DNA of 64,000 bases, taken from contig CM069455.1 of assembly GCA_035610835.1 (NCBI GenBank), positions 50,820,639 to 50,884,638 on the forward strand, given 5' to 3'. The notes below the pieces were generated by a model. The model saw only the letters and a program-made list of their open reading frames with translations. It was not told the DNA's origin and did no database searches. The DNA comes from Ophiura sarsii. Lineage: Eukaryota > Echinodermata > Ophiuroidea > Amphilepidida > Ophiuridae. Position numbers and translations under genes: made by a program. Shown here one piece after another: positions 1 to 11,300 of this stretch; position 1 is the first letter of the stretch; every line of letters begins with the position of its first letter.

Positions 1-270
1 GGTTTTAACTACATAGGCTATCAGGATGCCTTAATAACATGTGCTATTCCGGAACTCAGGAACCGTAGAGACCAACTTTGTTTAAACTTTGCTAAATCCC
101 TTTTAAAATCTAATGAATTCCGTGGTTGGTTACCAAAATCTAGAGATGAACAAGTGCATAATATGACTCTCCGTAGTGCTCACAAAATAACTGTTCCTAA
201 AACACGTACCCTGCGTTACGCTCGTAGCTCAATTCCATACATGGTCAAACTCTTAAATCATACATTATAG
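1..270 (+). CDS. LINE reverse transcriptase, C-terminal 89 residues (partial)
   Basis: Frame 1 is open from the window edge to a TAG at 268-270. The translation contains NRRDQLCLNFAKSLLKSNEF, then an RSAHKITVPKTRTLRYARSS stretch and a final SIPYMVKLLN. This is the pattern of the extreme C-terminus of CR1/jockey-like LINE proteins of invertebrates: a cysteine-containing helix, an R-x-x-R basic segment and an IPY-x-x-x-LLN end. The catalytic core is upstream of the window. The assignment is by remembered family pattern; the exact clade is not resolved. Confidence 0.7.
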   Translation, partial: GFNYIGYQDALITCAIPELRNRRDQLCLNFAKSLLKSNEFRGWLPKSRDEQVHNMTLRSAHKITVPKTRTLRYARSSIPYMVKLLNHTL

Positions 271-441
271 TTCTGTTTCCAATAGGGGGTGGGTTGTTGT
301 GTTTTGCATGCTTAGTTATTTCTATGAATATATTGTTTCTATTTTTCTATATATTACATATTGTAAATATTGTTGTAATTCAGCATTTTGCTGCGATAAT
401 GATATGTTTATTAAACCTTGAATTGAATTGAAAAAAAAAAA
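1..441 (+). mobile_element. 3' end of a non-LTR retrotransposon (LINE)
   Basis: Positions 1-270 are the open C-terminal end of a LINE reverse-transcriptase protein. They are followed by about 160 bp of AT-rich 3' UTR and a run of ten A at 431-440. The 3' UTR shows no other feature. The A-run abuts the Penelope-like element directly, so either the LINE inserted at the broken end of that element or the two were joined later. The 5' part lies outside the window. Confidence 0.75.
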
Positions 442-2052
442 TTGACAACCAACAATATAAGCTTCTTTACCCCACGGCAGAAAATATCCCCCCGTCTATA
501 CTGCACGACGAAAATCCACAAGAAAGACAACCCAGTACGACCGATTGTGGATTATACTGGTTCGATTGCATATCAAACATCAAAAGCATTGGCGGAAATT
601 CTTGGGCCGGTCGTAGGTAAAACCACACACCACGTAACAAACTCTAGACAACTTGCAGAGGACCTCTCAGCAGTCATGATCGAGGTTGACGACATCTTCA
701 ACTCTCATGATGTGGTGGCCTTGTTCACCAACACACCCATCGAGAGGGCTCTGGAAATCATCAGGACTGCTCTAGAAAAAGATGACAACTTGAAACACAG
801 AACCAAACTAAACATCGACGACATACTAGAACTTCTACAGTTTGTGTTAACCACTACATATTTCTCATTCAGAGATGTGATCTACAAACAGAAGTTTGGC
901 GCAGCCATGGGCAGCCCGGTTAGCTCTATCATAGCCAACATCTACATGGAATGGCTTGAACAGGAAGCGATCGCCAGTGCACCCATCACATGTAAGCCCA
1001 AGCTATGGAAAAGATATGTAGATGACATTTTAGAGATCATCTCTAAGGACGCTACTCAACAGCTAACAGACCACCTCAACACAATTGACAAGACGGGCAA
1101 CATCAAATTCACGTACGAAGAGGAAACTAATGGACAGATACCCTTCCTCGACACGTTGATTGTTCGCAAACCAGATGGCTCTGTCAAGTTGTTGATTTAC
1201 CCGAAGAAACACACACGGATCAATACCTTAACTTCTCATCTCAACACCCGCTACACCAGAAACTTGGCGTGATCCGGACTCTATTCGATCGAATGCAAAA
1301 CATTGTCACCGAAGAACCTGACCGATTAGCAGAAGAACTGAGAATAAAGAAAGCGCTAGGTCTGTGTGGTTATCCAAAGCGGGCGTTCCAAAGAGTGAAA
1401 AAACAGATGGAGGAGAAATCAAAGAAAAAGCTCAAGAAAAAGGACAGCAACGAAGTGAGCAATGGTATGGTGGTAATACCATATATCGAGGGAGTGTCGG
1501 AAAGACTTCAAAGATCGTTCAAGAAATACAACATCCAAACTGCCATGAAGCCTTACAACACCCAAACGCGATGTGGCGAAGACAACAGACTGTGTTTACC
1601 AAATACCATGTCAATCGTGCGATAAGGTCTACGTTGGAGAAACGGGGCGTCTTTTCGGCACCAGATTAAATGAACACAAAAAGGACGCCAACAAAGTCAG
1701 TGACAGAAAATTCACACGATCCAACAGAAAAGAGTCAACAACTGAACAACACAAATCAGCAGTGACAGACCACATCGCACAGGAAAATCACACCATCAAC
1801 TGGACAGGGGCAAAAATCCTCGATAAAGACACTGATATGCAGAAAAGATGGATACGGGAAGCAATTTGGATACGGCGACAGGGGCCTAACATACTCAACC
1901 GTGACGAGGGCATTTATTCTCTGAGTCACGTGTTTGATCCACTCATCACAACTTTGCATCCTGGGAACGAGAATATCATCTCTCGCGGGAAAAAGAAGTG
2001 GATCAAACCATTACTGAAGAAGTCAACCGAACTGGTTGACGAAACCGTCTAA
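442..2052 (+). pseudogene. Penelope-like element: reverse transcriptase plus GIY-YIG endonuclease, 5'-truncated and frameshifted
   Basis: The first part (442 to about 1205, frame 1) has the Penelope-type RT signature KIHKKDNPVRPIV, an AAMGSPVSSIIANIYMEW motif-B region and the catalytic YVDD at about 1015-1026. Homology moves to frame 3 near 1200 (QHPLHQKLGVIRTLFDRM through a lysine-rich linker). It returns to frame 1 near 1560 for the GIY-YIG nuclease (VYQIPCQSCDKVYVGETG, then R-x-NEHKKD) and ends at a TAA at 2050-2052. The order RT, linker, GIY-YIG is diagnostic of Penelope-like elements. The N-terminal region before the KIHK motif is missing, and no true start codon is seen. Two frame breaks make it a dead copy. 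Confidence 0.88.
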
Positions 2053-2156
2053 TTGTGAGTACATTTATTGGATTTGTTCAACAAAATATCAACTTTCATG
2101 TTGATAAACCATTTTAGCCAACGGTATTGGGCATTTTTTGAATTGTTGCATAGTTA

Positions 2157-2215
2157 TTCAACGTTGAGTAAAATGTTGAGTACAATTTTACTCAACATTT
2201 TTGCAGTGTAGGAAG
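2157..2215 (+). repeat. Hairpin in the 3' flank of the Penelope-like element
   Basis: Perfect 13-bp arms (2170-2182 and 2189-2201; AAAATGTTGAGTA and its complement) flank a 6-base loop. It lies 117 bp after the stop of the Penelope-like ORF and may belong to its 3' flank. The rest of 2053-2308 shows nothing recognisable. Confidence 0.5.
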
Positions 2216-2308
2216 AAACGATCACCTAAAAAAGTCATATTGTACTTTATCTCCCTGTATAGTAAGAGTATCATTTGATAGACCGTTGACTACGTGCTGC
2301 TGTTAATT

Positions 2309-2395
2309 ATGACTATGTTTCTGTCTCTTTTCACGTTCTTTATTGTCACGACGTGTGTGCATGAAGTCAACAAAGCTTTGGACTCTATTGCCAAG
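2309..2395 (+). CDS. Receptor first visible exon: possible signal peptide plus start of GAIN
   Basis: ATG at 2309 opens MTMFLSLFTFFIVTTC, a hydrophobic signal-peptide-like run, followed by VNKALDSIAK. A donor (AAG|gtaact) follows 2395 in phase 0, matching the next exon. The junction reads LDSIAK-IPVTASNVVDV, a plausible GAIN subdomain-A sequence. Alternatively the pyrimidine-rich stretch at 2315-2345 is an intron end and the exon starts near 2352. In that case the true 5' exons lie beyond the Penelope-like element. Confidence 0.42.
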
Positions 2396-5300
2396 GTAAC
2401 TCATTTTACACAAAAAGTAGTGTTTAATTAACAATATGTATTGTCCCAGAATCTTGATTCACCATTAGGGTAACTGTTTAACATGTCTTATTTATCTTTG
2501 AAAGCATCATAATTTTGATAGGCCTATTAGTTAAGAGGCCTTGCATAAGATGCAGTTTACTGGAATCAGACGGACTACTGAACTTTCAACGCTTCTTAGA
2601 TTAGAAGATGTTAGAGGAATAGAGGATATGGTTGAACTTAAGGCCTATAGATAATAACATCGCTGTTCTTTCCATCTGACTCATTTGCTCAGTTGGTAGA
2701 GCGCTGGTCTAGTATCTCGGAGGTCCCAGGTTCAAACCCTAGATGGTCAGTGAATTTATCACTGGCTGTCATTCATGTTATGTGGGGAAAACATAATAAA
2801 TGTGCACTACTGTACTTTCTTCACCAAAGATTTCTGTGAGTGCATGATTCAGAATACGCGCATTGTCACTGCTCAGCACAAGCAATGGTTTCCCATAGAA
2901 AAATGGATGTGCTCCACTTTTTTTAGATCTCATGGAAAAGTGTACTTTAGGTTCAGGGAAAAGTGTACTTTAGGTTCAGATACTGGTATACCAGTAACGT
3001 TCAATACTGGAACATAAACGTTGCCAGTATCGCTCGATAATCGTACGATTTTACTGTCCCAGTATCGGTTGATACTGAACACCAAATTGTGTTCCAGTAT
3101 CGAGCGATATATGAACGTTTTTATGTTCCAATATACCAGAAGTGATTTGTCCCAATATTGAACGATACTGGTACATAATCATGATAATTGTGCTCCAGTA
3201 TCTCCTGATACCTGGAACATTTCATATGTGCCCGTATCGTCCGATACTGGAACACTGACTTTGTACCAGTATCGAACGATACTGAATGTTCCAGTATCGG
3301 ACGATCCTGGATCCTGAAGTACACTTTTCCCGATCACATTTGATTTGTACATCATTACATGTATGTAACTTGTAAAGTATCCACTACTGTTGTATGAATG
3401 AGGTTTCAATTTCGAATTAGCTAACATTAAAAAGTACCTTGAGATGTTCCCTTTGAGTTAGGTTTACTATTTAACACTTTCCACGCGACAGGCGTCTGCA
3501 GACGACATTCCAAAATGTCACAACATGTTTAAAAAAAATGTCACAATTGTTGAATTTCATTATTTTAAGATTTGTGTTTTTCTTTAGATACCAGTCACGG
3601 CAAGTAACGTGGTAGATGTTTTGGCTAACTTAACTCAAGTTATAAATGAAGCTACTGTGATCGATAGTCAAGGTCTGGAGTCCATTGCTGTTATCCTTGA
3701 TGATGTTGCTGATTTAGAACTGCCGGATGAAAGTGTAAGAATTAAGCCGAGATCAAAGTCAATCAAACAAAAAACAAAATATTCCATGAGCCCGATTGAC
3801 CCTATATTTTCCGATTTGAGATTATTTTGTTTTGGTTTCGAACCTTTTGATCAAATTTATGATTCTAATTTTATAGATAGGCCTATGTTTCCTGAAAATA
3901 AATAAATACAGATATTTAGAAAATCCCCAACACAACCCCCAGTGTAGTCCGTCCGTATTAATAATTATTTCGTAAGAGATGAATTTAGAACACATGCAAC
4001 ACATAGCTCTGCATAACTAAAGAGTTATCGGGCTATTCCAGTTAAAATTCATACACCCTATGGAATATATTAATGCACATAGGCGTAAATCTCGGGGCGA
4101 ATGGGGGGGGGGGGGGGGGGGGGAGGATATATCCCCCAATATCTGGCCTATGCAACCCCTTTTCTAATGTTATACATGATATGCTACATGCTTACCGTAA
4201 AAGAAATAGGCTATCTAATTCAGAACAAATTAAGCTCATTTCAGGCTATATTTACAATAAAAGCCACAATTTCGCCCGCATTCCCCCTAATGGTTTTTTT
4301 TCGCGCGATTCGTGCACATTTCCCCCACACATTCTGTACTTGCTCCCCATTTCCTTTCTAAAATGTTGATGCTGGTGCCGTCTCTGGCCTATCATCCCCC
4401 AATTACCAACAACAACTTTAGGCCACTGTTAATGCACAGGGAGTGTACCCATGCAGGTAACCCAATTTGAAAAACACAGTTTCCCTGTGGGGAAATTAAA
4501 GTGATATCTTCCGTAGGGTGTGCATGGATTTCATATAGAACAGTCCATAATATGATACAGCAACATTAATCCTTCATTCCAAACAGCTAACGAGATCCGT
4601 TGTGGCAATCGTCGATGACGTCCTGACCAAGTACGACGAGGATCGTAACGAAGATTCATACACACCAAAGGACGATGACGGATTCAAAGAGCACTTGAAA
4701 GTCAGATATCATCGTTACAGTCGGACCCAGATGGTAGTAACAATACTGTCATCGAAGGGGAAAACGTGGTCATCCGTGCCGTGAAAATTCCAAGAGAGTC
4801 TCTCATTATTAACAACCTGGTATTTGAAAGCATTCCATCGGGTGATGTGAACACTGCCAATGGTAGCTCAACTACACGTGTACACACGGGAGACGCCCCT
4901 GACAAAAGGCCTGAAGCCGCCATTTCTTTGCCAAGTGATGTGTTTCTTTCCTCTACAGGTATTGTTTCACGTGTTACAGCTCGAATCACGATCTCTTTGT
5001 CATTTTTATGACGTACAGTATGCACTCCGCCAAAACAACTGATTAGTGCGCGGTGTGTATCAAACGAGTGTATGTTATCTGCACCTCTGTTGAAATCTTT
5101 CCATTGGCCGGCTATCTGTTGAACAGAGGATCACTTTTAAATTGCTGTTGTTGTTTATAATACACTAAACAGTCTTGCACCGATATACCTATTAACTGAT
5201 TCAAATGATATGTTCCAAACAAACACTTACTGCAACTATATTGTTTATGTCAGATACTCCTTTTTGAGTGTCACTACGTACTGCTGCCCAATAAGCAGTT

Positions 5301-8300
5301 CAGAGGGTAGCATACGAACTTGCACGCACTGACGTCATGTTTTCCCATGATTCACGACAACATTTATAAAGAAAATCAATATGATTTTATACGGAACCAG
5401 TGTTTCTATTTATTTGTCGAAATTAAGTTTAATATCATGTGTCCGATTGAAGATAATGAGAATATCACAATGATGACAACGTAACTTATTACTCAAATTT
5501 GCCGCCTGACAGGTAACAGTTCTGCAGTAGTGCTAGTTAGCTTCTTTGTTTACCAGAACAACAAGTTGTTTCCATCCCAGCGTCTGATCAACGACTCCGA
5601 TAATCCAAACCAGATTCGCGTTGCGGTAGCAAGTCGTATTATCACAGCTAACGTGGAAGGAGCCGAAGACATCGTCGATTTACCAGACGACCGCCAAGTT
5701 GAAACTATCTTTGCTCTAGTTCTGGTAAGGCCCAAAAACAAAAATGTTCAGAAATGATTCAAAAAATGATAGAGTTTTTTTTTTAAAATTGGGAAATTTT
5801 TGACAACCTTTTTAAAGTTTGAAAAAATTTGACATATTCTGACATTTTTGACAATTTACCGACGAAAATAACGTTCTGTACTACAATATTGTTCTGGAAA
5901 TGTCAACTGATTATGATATATATGATGCATAAGGCGACTTTTTTTTATTTATTGTTTTTTTTCAAATTCCTCATTTGACAATATCGCTTTTTATCAACAT
6001 CTGGTTTACCAATTAGAAAACAAGAATTTGGAGTAAAATAGTACATTACTGATTCAAAATTATGTTCAAATAATTAAAATCTGCTCATATGAAATATTAT
6101 ATTTTTAAAATCATGAATTAACCATAAATGTTATTTCTACCCCATTCATTTACGTGTGTATAATGTAGGAAAAAGACCCGAATTCTAGAGTAGGTCGTCC
6201 TCAATGTGTATTCTGGAATGTTAATGCAAATGACGGAGTCGGTGATTGGTCGAATGACGGGTGTCAAGTCAAACGGACTCTCAAAGATGACAGGCTCTCA
6301 AAGATGGTAATGTGGTATGGCAATGTGGTGTGCCAATGTAATCATCTCACTAGCTTTGCCGTTGTAGTGGTAAGAATTAACGATATCTTTAAGATGAATT
6401 TACAAATTAATATGATGATGTATAGTTATTTCAAATCGTGAAGGAAAAACGAGTTATGCAATTATTGGTTTTCCGCCGCTGCAGTGAATCGATCATTACT
6501 TTTGATTTATTTACAGCAAATTCACCACAAACCTTAAAGAGTTGAAAGATTTTATAGATTTTAATAATTCTTAAAAAATATTTTTGAACATTTTAAAAGA
6601 AGATTTGTATTAAAGGTACATTCGGTGATTCCGAAACAACACATTTTTCTCAATACAGACTACTTTAAAGGTAGGTGTTCCGATTGCTGGCCCGATTTTC
6701 AATTTCATGTTTTTTATTCTATATGAAGGGTCATTTTTATTCTAGAAGCACAAGGTGATATAACATTTGCCCATTGAGTAATACCCTGATACCCGAACTG
6801 GCCAGATGGTCGGGTGGTAAACCAACTTTAGAAGTAATACATTTCACTTAAGCCTATAATTTCTAAATGGAACATACCTTGCGCCAACAAATTTACAGAT
6901 ATAATGAGAACAATTTTGGGGTTCTTCTGATATCAAAATAATTTGATGAAAAAAACCTGATCGGAAGATACACCTATAACCCTAACCCTACTACATCCCA
7001 CGACAACCGTCGGGCTGGCCTCTTTGTATAACCGGGCGTTGAAGTTTTTCATAGAAAAAATGGATCCAGGCTATATACTTGGCAGAGTATACTGAGCCAA
7101 GTAACCTTGACACCCGTGGTGTAGTAGTGTGCTGGAGGTCCGTGGTTCAAATCCGGGGGGGGGGGGGTGGGGGTCTGGGGGGTGGGGGTCTGGGGGGTGG
7201 GGGTCTGGGTGACTTTTAGGGTGACTTTTCTCCGTTGGAAAAAAATGTCTGAAACAAGTGGCCCGCCAGAGTTAGGGTTAAGACGCGCAGCCTCGGTAAA
7301 CCATAGGCAGACGATTGGTTTGCTGGTAGCAACAACTCGCTATTCGACAATGGGATGTGGATTGATCAGTGCGTCATATACGCATACCTTTGTCACGCTA
7401 TACCCAGCGTGTTGAAAAAGCATCTTTGAAAATAAAAATGCACTTACTTTTATTTTGATTTGGACAGTAAGCTCTCTTAATGTTCAGGCAAACTTCTACA
7501 CTAAATTTCTACACTAAATTTATTAAATTATCACCCTTTTGTTTTTCTTTTTTCTTTTTTAGGATATATATAATCAAAATGCTTTGGAGTTGGATTACAT
7601 TAGCAAAATTGGCTGCGGTATTTCTATTACATGTTTATTGGTAATGCTTGTAACGTACTTATCGAACAGGTAAGGGACTTTGAAACTCCAAGCATTTTCC
7701 AGATCCCGTGTATTTCTTTTGAAAACGTTATGGACATACAGGCTGTCCCAAAATGATTAGTACCCATCGATGCCCAAAGTACAATAATGTTGTTCATCAT
7801 CAAAATCAATGAGATTAGATCCGTTGTTTTTCTACCATATTTGCTATACTGTACCCTTTCATTAGAATTTTAGATCATGAATATCAATTTTTTTAATGAA
7901 GTTACACTCCATTGTGTAAGACATGGTGATTTCACCTTTTTGGCAAAGTGCATAAAAATGTGTTTTAAACACTCAGCTTGTTTGAAAGAAACTAATACAT
8001 TTTCTTAATATCTTGTCTGCTAATATCTTTGGTTCCTTTCTATTTTAAATTGCTGTTGTATCATACTGTTGTTCGAACCATTAATACTTCTTCATTTTGA
8101 TTCAATTTGAAGAGTAAAAATGGATCGTCACGCATGAGCGACCACAAGCTTTGTTTTAATATAATGAGCTAGTTTTGAGGCTAAACTTGAGGGACATTTA
8201 AACAAGTAAAAACGTGGTCATGGGTAATTAGCAGTGGCTTAGACTTCTTTTTCATATTGGTGATGCAATTTTCTACAAACTTGGTAAAAATGATATATTC

Positions 8301-11300
8301 CTTTACTGCTTAACCTCACGAAATCCATTCTCCAATGTGAAAATGAAATCTAAGCCACTGGTGATTCTCCTAATACCACTTAATTTAGAAGTCCCTAAAC
8401 ACTTGTCAAATAAAACAATGCATGGGGTCACTCAGGTGTGACAAACTTCTTTTACCCGTTAAATTGAATTAAGGAGAAGAATTATTAATGATTTGAACAC
8501 CCATAACAAATAACAGTTACAACAGAAAGACACACAAGCTTATATTGAGTAGACAAGAGATGATGAGAATACACAAGTTTCTTTCAAACAAGCTGTAATA
8601 GCACACACATTTTTAGCACTTTGTCAAAAAGGTGAAATCACCATGTTTTACATAATGGAGTGTATCTTAAGTTTGATAAATCCGATATTCATGATCTAAA
8701 ATTCTAATAAAATAGTACAGTATGAAAAAGATGATGTAAAAACAATGGACCTAATCCCATCGATTTTGATGATAACAAAAATGATTGAACTTTGGGCATT
8801 GATGGGTACTAATCATTTTGGGACAGCCTGTAAAACTATGAGAGTCATTAACTTGGTATTTCCATTAATGTGTGTGTGTTTCGAGCCGCCTATGCAGTAA
8901 AAATGTGCCATTTCCGGTTTCCGAACTGATTATGGTTATATTCACTTATTAATTTGATATGCCTCATTGTGACATAATTATGTGACATCAAATGGGAGAG
9001 GGGCGGGTGTGGAGTAGAGTGGAGTGGAGTTGGTACCGTAATAGTCAATAATGTACTAGGCCTATAATTGAATAGTCCAAGCTTTTAAGCTTTTAGAATA
9101 CTGTTAGTGGAACTAGTTATGTAATTTGAGATTTTTTCTTCTTTTTCTTTCAGACAGTTGCGTGAGAGACGCCCTCAGAAGATTATGATCCATTTCTGTT
9201 TTTCTTTGTTATGTCTTTACTTGGTATTTGTCATTGGGATTGACCAGACTACACCACGGTGGGGATGCGCCACTGTGTCCGTATTGATTCATTACTTTAC
9301 ATTAACCTCGATATCATGGATGGGCGTCGAAGCTACCAATATGTACATACTCTTTGTGAAAGTCATTGGTTGTCATATTTCCAAATTTATGTTGAAATCG
9401 GCTATAGTAGCGTGGGGTGAGTTATTAAAATAAAATAAAATAGATGAAGACGGTTTTGTAAAAATATTTATCTAACGAATATTATAATGTCACTGAGCTT
9501 GGCAGAGGTGTAGATAATACTACGTCTTACCATGTTTACTGCATGAGACTATATAAATATGCAGCAATGGAAATACCCACACGACTTTCCCCCCGGGGTA
9601 GACAGTCCCGGGGTAGACTAAGAAGCACCCATTCATACCTGCTATGTGCAGAGATCCAGGTCTGTCGCGGCATTGTTATAAAGAGCTCAACAAAAGAAAG
9701 TCATACACTTTGCTTATGTCCTATATAGTGACTTCCATTTAGTGTTTGACCATACAGGCTAGAAAGACATTTGGATGAATCTATATGCCACAATTTGGTA
9801 CCATATTTGTTACAAAACAACAAAGATAGTCATGATTACATGTAGCACCACTTAAAGAAAATCTGTGACAATTCCAAATTCGCATTGTCAACACCCTTCG
9901 TGGAGTAAGGTTTTTACAACGACGTTATAAGATCTGCTCTTGTTTTATTTTTCAGGTATACCTGCCGTTATTGTTATTACTGCATTAAGTGTGGACCGTA
10001 CGCAATATGTCAATCAGCAACAGTGAGTTTATGAACGTTTTCATCTTCTTTCCAAGCAATGGATTTATTGACAATTATCAAATACTTCTCTATACATCTA
10101 TAGTCGAGCACCAACCCATGTGAGGACCCGTATTAAAACACGTTAAAAAAATATTGAAGTTACAGTCAATCTGAGGACATTTTATTTTTTGTACCATACA
10201 TGTAGGGACATTTGTATGGTATGTGTAATGACGTCTAATGGAGGACATGGCCATACACCCTTAGGGGGTAAGGATCCAACTTCTATACGTTTTTATGCAG
10301 GAAAAAAGAGAGGACTTCAAAAAAGGTCCTCACTTTTTTGTTGTTCTCACATTGCCGGCTGGTAGGGACAAAGGTCGTCGGATTGGCGGGTTCAACATTA
10401 CAACATATACGTTCCCACATTTGCATAAATATGCTAAATACAGAGTGTCCCTAAAAAGGGTCATTGCCTTCATTGATTACTCAGTATTTGGCTGTAATCT
10501 TAACATAATCTATCAGATAATTTAGTTGGCTTTCAAATGCCGTTTATTTGATTCTGTTTACTTTTCTCAGTTTAAAACTATGTTTTATCAGCATCAAGCA
10601 CTCACAATCAGATTTGGGGTACTGCACCACGGTAGCGACGCGCAGTGCCGCTGGCACTGTGCCAGCTGATTTTTTGACTCGAAAATGCGAGCGTAGCGTC
10701 AAATAAAGGCGCGAGCGTGAATTACTGGCGTTGCGTCGCAAGCGCATTTTGACAAAATTCAAAATATTCCAAATGCGCGTCGATCGACAAAAAGCGCTAT
10801 ACGCGCATGTTCCCGCTTGTTTCTATTTTGTTCATATGCCGCGAAAACTCAAAATGAAGCCGAAGAGAAAGAGTGGTCAGTTTGTTTGCAGTAGTTTGCG
10901 ATATGATTTCACAGTTAAAGACCCATACTCGGTAAAAACTCCGAACCCCCAACCTGTATGACCAGAGTGCTTAGGTAACCGCGTCGTGAATATCGGTTGG
11001 ATAACGACACAACTGATGCATGCAAGGTTGTCACCGCTGCCTGAAAGAGCTGATGTCAAGAATCTCAAGATGCTCTCGCGAAACACCGCATGACCGGTTG
11101 GATTAATGATGTCAATAATAATATCATAATTTAAACTTACACAAAAAATCAAACTACAAATACATGTATATACCATTTAAAATTTAAAGAAATATATATT
11201 TATAACAAAAAAAACCACAATTTTTAATAAAAAGCATCCTTTGTCAAATGAGTTTTTAAAGACGTCTGGAACTGTGCCAGGGATGTGCATGATCTAACAT

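Noticed and set aside
442..1272. Penelope RT ORF starting at 442
   Set aside because: The first codon is TTG directly after the LINE A-run, so it is the truncation point, not a start codon.
2053..2310. Hammerhead ribozyme, as carried by some Penelope-like elements
   Set aside because: No CTGATGA core with a matching GAAA was found near the element; only a simple hairpin is present.
4701..4720. A 20-base intron in the GAIN exon
   Set aside because: Far below spliceosomal minimum length, and it would remove residues (ESQISSLQ) that fit the family. An indel is more likely.
7100..7160. tRNA gene at a GGTTCAAATCC B-box
   Set aside because: The A-box side is too close and no anticodon arm can form; the 3' side is a G-rich minisatellite.
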